Positions 42,681-52,563 of a DNA stretch of 64,000 bases are shown here, in pieces. Source of the stretch: Symbiodinium natans (taxonomy: Eukaryota; Sar; Dinophyceae; Suessiales; Symbiodiniaceae); contig CAJNDS010000713.1 in assembly GCA_905221605.1 (NCBI GenBank), positions 644,664-708,663 of the forward strand. The letters are read 5' to 3'. Made by a program: the position numbers and the translations under genes. Each line of letters begins with the position of its first letter. Positions within the stretch are counted from its first letter, which is position 1. The notes under the pieces are model-generated. The model searched no databases. It was not told the origin of the DNA and saw only the letters and a list, made by a program, of their open reading frames with translations.

Positions 42681-43562
42681 ATGGCTCCACAAGCCTTTTA
42701 TGTGTCGTTTCCTGGTCTGGAAGATGGCCATTTTGCCGGAAAGTATCTCCTACAAACGGAAACTTACAACGGCACGAATGTTTGGAAGCTTGACCAGGAC
42801 ACATGGCTTTATCACAGCGGTGCGCAATGGATCTTTGCAGGATCGGCACGTGACAAGTCTCAGGGGAAGGGCAAATTCATATCTGCCGGCGGGTCTCAAG
42901 GGCTGCGACCCCATGAAGTTGTGCCTCCAATGAAAGTTCGCCGCTGGAAGCATTGTGATGGCAGTGGAGATGCCGCTGTGCACTTTGCAACCGCAGCGTG
43001 GCCTCAGTGCTTCTTTGTTTCCTTCAGGTACGCGCACAAGTTTTCTAGGTTCGCAGGAATGTATGAACTGACTGAAGAGTACTGCCATGGCATGCCGGCC
43101 TGGAAGCGACAGCCTGACATGTGGCTCTACAGCACTCGAGACCACTGGCGCCTAGCATCGTCTCGAGCACAAGTAGACAACCATAATGGAGAAATTGTGG
43201 GATATGGAGGAAGTTCTCCAGAAGATGATGGGGTGCAATGGACACCCAAAGGTCTCCTTGTACGGCGGTCCAGTCCAGGCCAGCAGCCAGGGAACGTGCT
43301 GCTGGAAGTCAAGACTGAGGCATCATGCATTTGCGAAGGCCCTTATGTCCTGCAACCGACGAGACACAATGGAATGCCAGTTTGGAGATCACTTCGCCAC
43401 ACGGACCTGGAGCTTTGTTACAGCAACGAGGGGCATTGGACCATTGCAAAACAGTTTCAATCTGTGACGCCCCAAGGCGGTAAAATGCCCGAGGAGTGCA
43501 AAGAATGGCAGTACCGCAGTAGCGTTGAAGGTTCCTCGAGGGGGCTCAAGTTTGTGTGGTTC
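42681..43562 (+). CDS. N-terminal part of a PARP-family gene: three aromatic NGxPxW repeats
   Basis: From ATG 42681 the frame encodes three related units of about 100 residues. Unit 1 has FAGKYLLQTETYNGTNVWKL then WLYHSGAQWIFA. Unit 2 has FAGMYELTEEYCHGMPAWKR then WLYSTRDHWRLA. Unit 3 has CEGPYVLQPTRHNGMPVWRS then LCYSNEGHWTIA. The pattern (Y.L....NG.P.W......WLY....W.I) recurs in many protist proteins, but I cannot name the family. The frame then reaches a WF.SG segment at 43551-43568 and runs on to a stop at 43667, while the PARP frame opens at 43529. The two parts are probably one gene broken by a one-base frame change or a small intron. Confidence 0.7.
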
Positions 43563-45442
43563 CAGAGTGGCAACCGTACTTTTTGCCTGAGGAGTGCCGG
43601 TCATTGGTCGCAGCTGCACAGTACTATGCACAGTACAGAGGTGGATTCGCAGTCACGCCGGTCATGAAGGACAGCGAGCAGTTCAAATCGCTTCAGGCTT
43701 TTTTGGAGGTCACTCAGAGAGGCGACCTCGGATGGGGAAGAGATGTCAGAGAACGAAGGCCCCAGTATGATTCATTGAGTCTTGTCCATGCCTGGAAGGT
43801 TCACTCCCCTGCAGCATGGGCAGCTTATGCTGACAGCAAGATGCGCATCAAGTATGAAATGGTTTCGTCAGCAACTCCAGAGAACTTGCGCAAGAAGCGC
43901 TTGACGACAAAGCTGGATGCGAAGGCCGCCGTGCCATGTTTTGATCGTCTTGATAGCGAGGTGAATGAGAAGCGATTGCTGCACGGGACTAAGTTCGAGC
44001 AATTGCTTCCCTCAATTCTGCGCAATGGCCTCAGTGAGAAGCTTAGTGGTGGGTTCCTGGGTAAGGCGGTGTACTTGGCTGAAATGCCGGAGAAGATGGA
44101 CCAGTACCCGCAAGCTGCGAGCATGACCAATGCCGAATCTGCACATTTCTTCTCGCATGCCCTCTACAAAAGAGAAAGGACATGTCTCGATCACTCGGAA
44201 GGCCTGTGCTACTGCTTCGTGGTGAGGACGGTGCTGGGAGTTTACATGGCCAGCAGCAGGCTTGATGCTGGCTGTTGGATGTCTGCAAGTAAGGAAGAAC
44301 TGCGATTCATGGAGGGCTCTAAGCCGGAAATACCGTATCATTCCCTTGTCGCAGAAACTGGAGAAGCTTTGAAACGATTCAGAGAGTTTGCCGTGTATCA
44401 TCGGGACCGTACATACCCGGAGTATCTTCTCGCTTACAGAAGGGAGCAATCTGACAATCCTGGCGACGCGCTGGGCTCTTTCACCGGTGAACACTTGAGG
44501 TTTTACAGTTTGCCAACCTCACCGACTTTCTCCGCCAGCTCACATATTCTTCCTGTGACACTTCGTGGTGCGATTCGAAAGCTCGAGAACTCCCTGCAGC
44601 TGCCAAATCCGGAGGAGTTCGAATTCTTCAAGCTGGAAAAGGCAGGACACGAGTTCCGCACTGAGCTGAAGTGCCATTTTGAGGCTGTCGGCTTTGCTGC
44701 AGAGATTGTCGACATGTGGGAGATCCGAAACCCCTGGCTGGCCCGGCGATATTTCATCCATCGTGCAAAGGTCCGAGCAGAGATGCTGTCTGATGAAGCG
44801 GACGTTGCCCGAAGAAACGGTCGCAAGCCACAAATCAACCCACCACCGCAAAAAATTGGATGTTTGGCTGATTTGCTGCCAATGGGGCTTGACGCAACCA
44901 TGAACGAGTGCCTGCTGTTCCATGGAACAAAGAAGAGCAAGCTTTGCAAGCTTTTGCAAAGTGGCTTAAGTGAGAGGTTTGCGGGCTGGGTTTGGTGCGG
45001 TCGCGGGTCTTATCTGGCCGAAGACATTCAAAAAAGCAGCTGGTACACAGATGAGGACAGCGGGCCTGAAGATGCGCTTTCATATTTACATCAAACGCTT
45101 TTCGGAGACGGGTCCGCAAAGCATCCGTCCATCGGAAAGCCCAGGGGTCACAGATATGTCTTGATTTGCAGGGCAGCTCTTGGATTTGCGAAATCATTTA
45201 GCTGGCCGGACCTGCTTTTTCCTTGGCGCATTTTTGCTGACGCAGGCAAGCATGAGCTCGTTGCCTTTGATGAACTACCAGGTCGGCGGGGCAGAATCCC
45301 GTATCATTCTCTGGTTGCAGAATTCGACGGCCGTCCCCGTGAGTTCGTCGTGTTTCGGAGCGAGCTCATCAATCCCATCATGCTGGTCGCATACAGAGAC
45401 GAGCCGAGGGAGTGTCAAGACTGGGCTTACTGTGACTGTTGA
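43529..45442 (+). CDS. Double PARP catalytic domain (ADP-ribosyltransferase) protein
   Basis: It transfers ADP-ribose from NAD+ to proteins or nucleic acids. The frame is open from 43529 to TGA 45442, with residues numbered here from GTG 43556. It begins with PEWQPYFLPEECRSLV, like the second half of a WWE domain. ART domain 1: VHAWKVHSPAAWAAYADSKM, then LLHGT (His 143), GKAVYLAE (Tyr 173) and YPEYLLAY (Glu 289), a full H-Y-E triad. ART domain 2: IRNPWLARRYF, then LLFHGTKKSK (His 456), CGRGSYLAED (Tyr 486) and NPIMLVAY, where Ile 608 replaces the Glu, giving H-Y-I as in mono-ADP-ribosyl transferases. No upstream ATG suits this frame alone, which supports fusion with the preceding repeat region. 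It is intronless, unlike genes in the first 41 kb. Confidence 0.83.
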   Translation, partial: RFLEGAQVCVVPEWQPYFLPEECRSLVAAAQYYAQYRGGFAVTPVMKDSEQFKSLQAFLEVTQRGDLGWGRDVRERRPQYDSLSLVHAWKVHSPAAWAAYADSKMRIKYEMVSSATPENLRKKRLTTKLDAKAAVPCFDRLDSEVNEKRLLHGTKFEQLLPSILRNGLSEKLSGGFLGKAVYLAEMPEKMDQYPQAASMTNAESAHFFSHALYKRERTCLDHSEGLCYCFVVRTVLGVYMASSRLDAGCWMSASKEELRFMEGSKPEIPYHSLVAETGEALKRFREFAVYHRDRTYPEYLLAYRREQSDNPGDALGSFTGEHLRFYSLPTSPTFSASSHILPVTLRGAIRKLENSLQLPNPEEFEFFKLEKAGHEFRTELKCHFEAVGFAAEIVDMWEIRNPWLARRYFIHRAKVRAEMLSDEADVARRNGRKPQINPPPQKIGCLADLLPMGLDATMNECLLFHGTKKSKLCKLLQSGLSERFAGWVWCGRGSYLAEDIQKSSWYTDEDSGPEDALSYLHQTLFGDGSAKHPSIGKPRGHRYVLICRAALGFAKSFSWPDLLFPWRIFADAGKHELVAFDELPGRRGRIPYHSLVAEFDGRPREFVVFRSELINPIMLVAYRDEPRECQDWAYCDC

Positions 45443-46025
45443 GGACAAGCCGGCATTGGGCGCGCATGGTGAGACATGGACCTCTAACACATCCGCAGCA
45501 ACAAGCGTGGAACTTTATTGCAGTGCCTTTACACGCCAATCTGGCCACATGTCGCGTGCATGGTTGCTCTGGACGGTGATTATAGCAGCGTTCAACCACC
45601 GCTGCCCTGTGAAGTCTCTTCAGTTTGCTCCACAGCGAGTGAGCACGGCAGTTCCCGCCGACAACTTTGCCAGTCTTATGAAGATTTCTGTTAAGGTGAG
45701 CAACTGCTTCCGTAGATGCACAGCGTGTTTTGTTGTTCAAGTTGCGGTTTTGGTGCAGAGCTACTTGAGCTGTGAGCACGAACACTTGCAGGTCTTGTGG
45801 TCCAGGATACCTCAGAGCTGAAATGCTTGAATTGCCCCGTGCTGGAAGGGCTCTGACGTAACTTGGGCTTGGAGCCGTTTCACGGTAGCAGCCTGACATG
45901 AGGCAGCAACAGGAAAGGCATGTTCTCAGCTGTAATCTGTAATTCTCGACCGCAGCAGGGATTGCAATTAGTAGGATCGTCATGCAAGGCGCCCTTAACA
46001 AGTTTGTCAGGCTGATCCGGGTGCA
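45443..46025 (+). other. Intergenic spacer between PARP gene and first GTPase gene
   Basis: No conserved coding block seen. ORFs crossing it on either strand (such as the minus-strand frame 45378-46388) are out-of-frame readings of the neighbouring genes. No telomere-like repeats. Confidence 0.5.
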
Positions 46026-46769
46026 AGCATGTTGACCACCAGGATCATGAGCGAGGACGACTTCGATGCTGGCTGCGGAGACTTGTTCGTCCCTGACGAC
46101 ATGGGGCTGGTGCTTAGAGACAGCACGCCGAATTTTAGGGGCAGGACAATGCCTTTGATAGGTCCTACTGGGGCAGGAAAAACGACTCTCTTCAACAAGC
46201 TCACCGGCAGCACGGAAGAAACTTCTGGCGGGCGCCTGACACAGACGCAGCACAATGTTTCCCATCCAGGTCTGGAACCAGCTCAGGGTCTCTCTATCAT
46301 CGACACTCCGGGCTATGCCTCCGAAGGAATGACGTTCGATCATGCGTTTGAGCTCCGGAAGGCCTTGACGACTGGGGAGGTGGCGCAAATCGTGGTTGTG
46401 CAGGACCTGGGCAACTCCCGGCAGGACAATCTCATGACTATGCTGGCCCCCATCAACGACATCATGAGCTGCGACACCTTCTACTTGGATCGCTACGGTA
46501 GGGACTCAAGAAACACAGGCTGTACTCGCTCTCCGTACAGGACTCGTGTGTTCCTCGTGTTCACGAAGCGGGATCTCTTCCAGCTGCAGCGTGACGTCGC
46601 AGAGTGGACAAAGTACATCAGGTTTGCCCGGGCAAGGTTCCCCTGGATAGGCCCTGTCGCCTTGATCGACCAGAATGTTTCGACAGAGTGGCTCCAGAGG
46701 ACCGTCGTGGCGTGCGCTGGCTACGAGCCACTCAGTTGCCACAGCTACACAATCCCCATGCCCGACTTC
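46026..46769 (+). repeat. Homogenised block, copy A (GTPase domain)
   Basis: Identical to 48840-49583 except for seven substitutions and no indels. Identity starts three bases before the ATG and stops abruptly after the codons for MPDF. Confidence 0.9.
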
Positions 46770-47666
46770 TTTGCAAGGTTTCCATTGCAAGGAGTTCTGA
46801 CTGAGGGCGAGAAGCTCCACTTGCATCAGTTCAGTGACGAGATATGTCTGAAGTTCCGGGCCAAATTAGAAGAGATGTCAGGGAAAAGGGCCGATGCGGC
46901 CAATGCTTCGGTTGTTGAACTGATCGGCTTTCTGGATGATATCTTTGAGCGCACGGCGGGTTGTGCGCTTGTGGAGCTGTTGCAAATTCCGGCTGAGGAC
47001 TTGCGCTTTGCTTCTCACGAAGAAGTGCTCAATCACAGGACAAAAACATGGAACAGCGTGAGAGCCATGCTGGCTAAAGTGTGTTGGAACATGAAGGCTG
47101 AAATTCGCCATTCATATCCTCAAGCGATCATTGAAGCGTTGTACAAGAGATGCAACTATTGCCACCAAGTCTATGTGAAGCCGTATGATGGCTGCAGTCA
47201 CTATGTGACTTGTCCTGGGTACACAGCACCGAATCCGAAACCAATGCCAGTTGCTGGCAGTTCCGTGAAGAGCGGATGCTTTTGTGGGATCCTTTCCTGC
47301 GTACGACGTCGCTTCTTCCGCCAAACTGCATTGACGCCCAGGCAGGGTGCTGAGACTGGAGAGGCGTCACCATGTGACCAGCAGATATCGTGGGCAACAA
47401 TGCCACCCGTGCCGCAACGGGAGCTCGTGCATGATGGAGTTCTCCCAGAGTCTGTCGAGTCGGGCATCGAGACCGTTGAAGCTTGGCTCTGTGAGCTGGG
47501 GCTGGGCCAGTACGCGTTAAAGTGTCGCGAGAATGGTATCAATGCTGCAAAGGTTCTTCGAATGTCTGAAAGTGACCTGCAAATAGCTTTTGGGATGACC
47601 AATACGTACCATGCGCGAACAATTTTACACGAGCGCAAGATCTTTAACAAGCATCTGACTCGATGA
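46029..47666 (+). CDS. GTPase-SAM protein, paralogue A
   Basis: 545 residues from ATG 46029. The P-loop GPTGAGKTT (45-53) forms G1. DTPG (92-95) forms G3, followed by a HAFELRKAL helix. TKRD (179-182) fits the G4 base-specificity motif, so this is a TRAFAC-type GTPase, nearest in feel to AIG1/GIMAP or septin-like proteins. A helical middle follows, then a Cys/His cluster (CNYCHQVYVKPYDGCSHYVT) that could bind zinc. The C-terminus is one SAM domain (VEAWLCELGLGQYALKCREN...LRMSESDLQIAFGMTNTYHA), a protein-interaction module. The first 247 codons are about 99% identical to paralogue B. Confidence 0.82.
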   Translation: MLTTRIMSEDDFDAGCGDLFVPDDMGLVLRDSTPNFRGRTMPLIGPTGAGKTTLFNKLTGSTEETSGGRLTQTQHNVSHPGLEPAQGLSIIDTPGYASEGMTFDHAFELRKALTTGEVAQIVVVQDLGNSRQDNLMTMLAPINDIMSCDTFYLDRYGRDSRNTGCTRSPYRTRVFLVFTKRDLFQLQRDVAEWTKYIRFARARFPWIGPVALIDQNVSTEWLQRTVVACAGYEPLSCHSYTIPMPDFFARFPLQGVLTEGEKLHLHQFSDEICLKFRAKLEEMSGKRADAANASVVELIGFLDDIFERTAGCALVELLQIPAEDLRFASHEEVLNHRTKTWNSVRAMLAKVCWNMKAEIRHSYPQAIIEALYKRCNYCHQVYVKPYDGCSHYVTCPGYTAPNPKPMPVAGSSVKSGCFCGILSCVRRRFFRQTALTPRQGAETGEASPCDQQISWATMPPVPQRELVHDGVLPESVESGIETVEAWLCELGLGQYALKCRENGINAAKVLRMSESDLQIAFGMTNTYHARTILHERKIFNKHLTR

Positions 47667-48803
47667 GTTGGCCTTGGCCCGCATCCAAACTGGCGTTCCT
47701 TTGCTGAAGAGGCACACCGTGTGTGGATGGCAGCATAAGGGGAATCCCAAGAATGGCGCGCGTTACAACTTTGATTCTTGCCGAAAACAGGATGCTCATG
47801 AGACGCTGATCCTGGATCACTCGTTGGTTGAGTTTAGCGGCTCTCCGATGAGGGGCCAGGGGGGGGCGGGTGCGGGGGGACGCTGAGAATGTGATGTTAG
47901 CAGAGCACACAAGATGCTGACTCCACGCATCCAGGACTGATTCGAAAATATCCTGCATCATGCTCTAGCTTCTTTGCAGATTCACCGTGATGGCGAACTG
48001 TGTTGTTCAAAAAAAGCAGCCTGTCAAAGCGTGCCTTGTGCTTTTTTGCTCGAGCGGGGACGGGCATTCCATGTCATTCATACACCTACTGCCGGAGGAA
48101 GGGTCGTCGCTGACTGCAATGGCATGGCGGATGCAGAAACCCGAAAAAAAGATGTTATGCGCAACAGACAGGATATTTACGTGTTAAGAACCCATAGTGT
48201 TGGAAGCCCCAAGTGCTGGGTTGCAGATTAATGATGACTATGAGTGTGGAGAGGTGTGCAAGTTGCTGACAAGAGCTTTGTGCCTGACTGAAGAGCTGTG
48301 CCACATAGCGATGGGAGGGGCGAATGAGGTGCAGTGAAGGAGAAGGAGGCGAAGGAGGAGGAGGCGCGCGTTTATCAACGTGGAGCATTCTTGGGCTCGG
48401 GAGCTGCCCAGTGAAAACGGTTGCAGCATCGTAAGTAGCATGACCAAACATGCACCTTCACTTTGTCCAGAACCCTGCTGCGGATGGAAGGTGAAGAGGC
48501 ACCACTCAGGAAGCCAAGCTCTACTCCAACTCGGCTTGGACCATGGTGGCGAAACTGAGGCTGTAGACTTGACCCTGAAACAGAAATCAGTCATGCATTC
48601 CACATTAGCCCTGAGAAAGTTGGTTGATGTTCCAGCTGCATCGTGCTAGCGGCATGAGCTAGCGTCGCCGCACGCTTTGTTGATTTGGATGCGGTCTGTA
48701 CGTGTGTGAGGCCGCAGTTTTTTGTTGAGTGCTACCGCGCTGCCGCGATTGGTGTACCTTGGCTTCAAGCGTGTGGCAGTTTAGTCCAGTAGCACGGTCG
48801 AGG
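47667..48803 (+). other. Intergenic spacer between the two GTPase genes
   Basis: No convincing gene. A purine-rich GGAGAAGGAGGCGAAGGAGG stretch lies near 48335. ACCTTGGCTTCAAG at 48757-48770 loosely resembles the spliced-leader end and lies before the second gene, but the match has an insertion and is not claimed. Confidence 0.45.
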
Positions 48804-48839
48804 ATGTCGCAGGGTGCTCCATCTACTGGGCTTGGTCAC

Positions 48840-49583
48840 AGCATGTTGACCACCAGGATCATGAGCGAGGACGACTTCGATGCTGGCTGCGGAGACTTGT
48901 TCGTCCCTGACGACATGGGGCTGGTGCTCAGAGACAGCACGCCGAATTTTCGGGGCAGGACAATGCCTTTGATAGGTCCTACTGGGGCAGGAAAAACGAC
49001 TCTCTTCAACAAGCTCACCGGCAGCACGGAAGAAACTTCTGGCGGGCGCCTGACGCAGACGCAGCACAATGTTTCCCATCCAGGTCTGGAACCAGCTCAG
49101 GGTCTCTCTATCATCGACACTCCGGGCTATGCCTCCGAAGGAATGACGTTCGATCATGCGTTTGAGCTCCGGAAGGCCTTGACGACTGGGGAGGTGGCGC
49201 AAATCGTGGTTGTGCAGGACCTGGGCAACTCCCGGCAGGACAATCTCATGACTATGCTGGCCCCCATCAACGACATCATGAGCTGCGACACCTTCTACTT
49301 GGATCGCTACGGTAGGGACTCAAGAAACACAGGCTGTACTCGCTCTCCGTACAGGACTCGTGTGTTCCTCGTGTTCACGAAGCGGGATCTCTTCCAGCTG
49401 CAGCGTGACGTCGCAGAGTGGACAAAGTACATCAGGTTTGCCCGGGCAAGGTTCCCCTGGATAGGCCCTGTCGCATTGATCGACAAGAATGTTTCGACAG
49501 AGTGGCTTCAGAGGACTGTCGTGGCGTGCGCTGGCTACGAGCCACTCAGTTGCCACAGCTACACAATCCCCATGCCCGACTTC
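48840..49583 (+). repeat. Homogenised block, copy B (GTPase domain)
   Basis: Offset 2814 bases from copy A. Six of the seven differences are synonymous and one changes Gln to Lys. Flanking DNA on both sides is unrelated or strongly diverged. Confidence 0.9.
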
Positions 49584-51155
49584 CTGGCGAGCTTCCCAAT
49601 ACCTTTCATGCTGACTCAAGCAGAGCAGAATGAGCTGCAGCCCTTCAGTTCACAGCTCAAGAATGACTTCAATGAGGCCCTTCGTTCTATGGATGGTTCC
49701 TTCATGCACGATTTGCAGCGTTCTCTACTTGATAAAGGGCCCCAGCCGTCTTCGTCTTCTGTTCTTGATTGCCTTGCCCACTTTTTGGATGATCTCTTCG
49801 ATGACGCAGTCTGGAGGTGTGTCGGGCAAATTCTGAAGTTGCCGGCCGATGAGCTGTGGAACACCATTGATCCAGCAATGCTCAATTTTAGGGTGGAGAA
49901 GTGGAACGGTGTCAGAGCGGCCCTTGCAAAAGACTACGTGTCAATGAGGGCTGCGCTGCGGCAGCGCTATCCAGAAGGAGCTGAGGCCGTGTACAAGCGA
50001 TGTAACCACTGCAGGCTGATCTATGTGAAGCCTATAGGCTGTAATGATTGGACTACTTGCGGAGCACCAGTTCATGGCAGCGATGTGATGAGTTTCCATT
50101 ATTGCTACGACCCATCGGCGAGGCTGAAGTTCCAAGTCAAGCAAAAGACTCGTGCAGCCAACAGGTCACAGTTTGAGGAGCAAGCTGTTACCAGGCGCGA
50201 TCGTCTCAGAAGCGTAGTTAAAGATCTTTGTGTCGCATGGATCTATGGCTCGGGAGCTGACGACCCTAACAGAGCCAGGGACAGCGCTTCCAGCGAACCT
50301 GCGCCTTCCCACGGAAGGGGCTGTGGCAAAAGCATCTCTTGGCGTTCCATGCCTGCCGTCCCTCAAAAAGAGCTTCAAGAGCTAGGGCTTCTCCCCATGC
50401 TGAAATACGAGACCAGCCACATGCTTAACAGCCTTGGGTTGGGTGTTCGTGCAGTTGAGCCATGGCTCCGCAGGCATGGTCTCGGAGCCTATGCCCCAAA
50501 GTTCCGGGAGAATGCTGTGACGTTGAATGTTTTGCAACAGCTGACCGAGCAGCAGCTCCGAACTGACTTTGAGATGACCAATGTCTTCCATATCCGTACG
50601 TTCATAGAACAGAGAAGATACCTTCTCAAGAGGGTGAACTCAGAGAGCCTGAGAATTGAGGCTGTTGACGATTGGCTGCACATGATGGGGCTTTCGCAAT
50701 ACGTTTCGAGGTTTGCTGCACAAGGCCTTGACCATGTCTCGATGCTCAAGATGGTGACCCCAGATGAATGTCGAACTACGTTTGGGATGGTTAATGAGTA
50801 CCATGTGATGACGTATCAAGCAGAGAAGGTGTTGCTCGATGACGACGACGGGTCTGCGATACAGCTTGGAGAAGCCGTTCCTAGGCGCGCGGAAGCAGGA
50901 ACGCTGCAGACAGCTTTCGATGATGTGCAGACGCGGACAGAGTCTGTGGAAGCAGGGACTCTGCAGACGGCTTTAGCTGATGTGCGGACCGAGCTTGAGA
51001 TGATGAACGAGTCCGAGTACCACATTGTGCCGAACTCAACAGAGTCCCTGCTGCTCGGCGCTGTGAGGCGGCGTGAAACCAGTGGCCGCAGTTCTATGCC
51101 AGCACAAACTTTGCCTGATGCAGTACCCAGGCGTAACAACTGTAATCTCATGTGA
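48843..51155 (+). CDS. GTPase-SAM-SAM protein, paralogue B, with CaaX-like end
   Basis: 770 residues from ATG 48843, the ATG inside the block shared with paralogue A; an in-frame ATG at 48804 is an alternative. GTPase motifs GPTGAGKTT, DTPG and TKRD are intact. The middle is homologous to A but diverged and keeps the Cys cluster (CNHCRLIYVKPIGCNDWTTC). Two SAM domains follow: VEPWLRRHGLGAYAPKFREN (about 50455) and VDDWLHMMGLSQYVSRFAAQ (about 50662). Two copies of an EAGTLQTA..DV.T..E repeat come next. The protein ends RRNNCNLM, a CaaX-like box (Cys-Asn-Leu-Met) after basic residues, suggesting farnesylation and membrane attachment. A lacks the second SAM domain and the CaaX box. Confidence 0.82.
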   Translation: MLTTRIMSEDDFDAGCGDLFVPDDMGLVLRDSTPNFRGRTMPLIGPTGAGKTTLFNKLTGSTEETSGGRLTQTQHNVSHPGLEPAQGLSIIDTPGYASEGMTFDHAFELRKALTTGEVAQIVVVQDLGNSRQDNLMTMLAPINDIMSCDTFYLDRYGRDSRNTGCTRSPYRTRVFLVFTKRDLFQLQRDVAEWTKYIRFARARFPWIGPVALIDKNVSTEWLQRTVVACAGYEPLSCHSYTIPMPDFLASFPIPFMLTQAEQNELQPFSSQLKNDFNEALRSMDGSFMHDLQRSLLDKGPQPSSSSVLDCLAHFLDDLFDDAVWRCVGQILKLPADELWNTIDPAMLNFRVEKWNGVRAALAKDYVSMRAALRQRYPEGAEAVYKRCNHCRLIYVKPIGCNDWTTCGAPVHGSDVMSFHYCYDPSARLKFQVKQKTRAANRSQFEEQAVTRRDRLRSVVKDLCVAWIYGSGADDPNRARDSASSEPAPSHGRGCGKSISWRSMPAVPQKELQELGLLPMLKYETSHMLNSLGLGVRAVEPWLRRHGLGAYAPKFRENAVTLNVLQQLTEQQLRTDFEMTNVFHIRTFIEQRRYLLKRVNSESLRIEAVDDWLHMMGLSQYVSRFAAQGLDHVSMLKMVTPDECRTTFGMVNEYHVMTYQAEKVLLDDDDGSAIQLGEAVPRRAEAGTLQTAFDDVQTRTESVEAGTLQTALADVRTELEMMNESEYHIVPNSTESLLLGAVRRRETSGRSSMPAQTLPDAVPRRNNCNLM

Positions 51156-52333
51156 CAGCCAGAACCCCGGCGGCAGGCCCGCGCCACAAGCAGTTATCTG
51201 CGATGCAAGCAGTGAGCTGATGTCTTTTCTGGATTTTGCTGCTCAGTCAACGTTTCCTAGGTCCTACTGTAGCTACCAGCAGAGGTTTATGATGGAGTGA
51301 TGTGTTCGGCACATAAGATGCTCCGAGCATCCGTGTCGAAAGAAAGCGTTGCCAGTTGGACTGAAGTATCATGACACGGGGCTGTTCTAGCAAGCAGACG
51401 TCTTCAGTTTGCGACCCTGTGCAGCATCGCCATCGCCAGGCATGGAGAGGACTTCGAGGTCTCGCAGCAGCCAGGACCTCGACGTTATCGTGTTCAAAGT
51501 GCATGGTTTGTCCAGGTTCGGCAAGTCTGCAGCCATGAAATCGACATCTACTTCCATGACGCTAGGAGTATTGAGCTTCCAGCCCGCAAGAGCTGAATCT
51601 GAATTAGCGAGGAAGTCCCGTTCCTGAGGACATATGAGTTTTGAGTCGGCCTTCCAAGCTTTCGCAGGAGCTTGTATAGCTTGTATAGGGATTTGGTTCT
51701 TGAGAACGCCCTGTGCCCGGAGGCTAGTCATGATTTGGTGCTTGTGCGTTTGATCACTTTGGCACCTCACGCAGCACCGCCAATGCCCTGCAGCAGGAAC
51801 GGCTGTTTGCTTTTTTGACAGGGATATGTAAGACAGCACTCAGGGTGTTGTGGGCACTTGGACACTGTGGTATGTTATGCGGTGGTTTTCAATATTTCAG
51901 TACATAGCTTCTGAAATGAAAAGCTTGCCGAACGCCTGCAGGAGGCAGCTCTGACATGCCCTGCAACAAAGGAACCATTGATTCAGCCCGTTTGGTGTGG
52001 CTTGGAGGTTACGTAGAAAGCGACAGATGACTACACGCTTTGAAGTGAGACGGGTACCGCTTTGCATCAAAAGCCTGGCTTGTTCTGCGGCAGAACCTGA
52101 GGCATTGCATGGCACGCGCATTGTAAGCTACTTTTCGTCATGCTTCTTCCTGTCTAGGCAGTTCTGTTGACGACTGCGTTGATGATATGCGGCCAGGAGA
52201 TGAGCTACGCCGGCAAAGGCCCACGAATGCTCTTAGCATGTTCCGTTCTTGCACTCTCCATCCTTCAGGCTGCTTAGGGTGTCTGTTCCGGTTTTTGGAC
52301 TTGGGATATGGAGCTTCGGGTTCACAGTGATAC
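51156..52333. other. Spacer between GTPase gene B and the tandem array
   Basis: Nothing recognisable on either strand; short ORFs lack motifs and conserved composition. No telomere-like repeats. The last 100 bases lead straight into the first fold-back unit. Confidence 0.5.
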
Positions 52334-52335
52334 GG

Positions 52336-52563
52336 TGGATGGACGAAATCTTGCACCGCCTGTACATTCGTACTTCAAACGATTGAGGCATCAAGCCCCG
52401 CACCCCCTGCTTAACATTGGCGGTTAGGACTACTTGAGCGGTGCAAGATTTCGACCATTGGAACAAATCTGGCCGTTAGCTTTTCACAGCCAATGTTAAA
52501 AAGGGGGCACGGGGAACACAAAAAGACGTGTCTGAAAAGCGGTGCAAGATTTTGTCCATCCAC
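52336..52563. repeat. Fold-back element 1 of the array unit (nested inverted repeats)
   Basis: The outer arms are GTGGATGGAC..AATCTTGCACCGC (52336-52360) and its inverse GCGGTGCAAGATT..GTCCATCCAC (52539-52563). The inner arms are CCCCGCACCCCCTGCTTAAC with ATTGGC, inverse to GCCAATGTTAA and GGGGGCACGGGG. An extra inverse copy of the outer arm, GCGGTGCAAGATTTCGACCA, lies at about 52438. It recurs at 53225, 54115, 55001 and 55887. It looks like a fold-back or MITE-type element. Confidence 0.8.

Noticed and set aside
45378-46388. A 336-codon minus-strand ORF
   Set aside because: It is antisense to the start of the GTPase gene and the spacer, and the part over the GTPase block recurs opposite paralogue B (48765-49202). 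The sense frame has all the conserved motifs.
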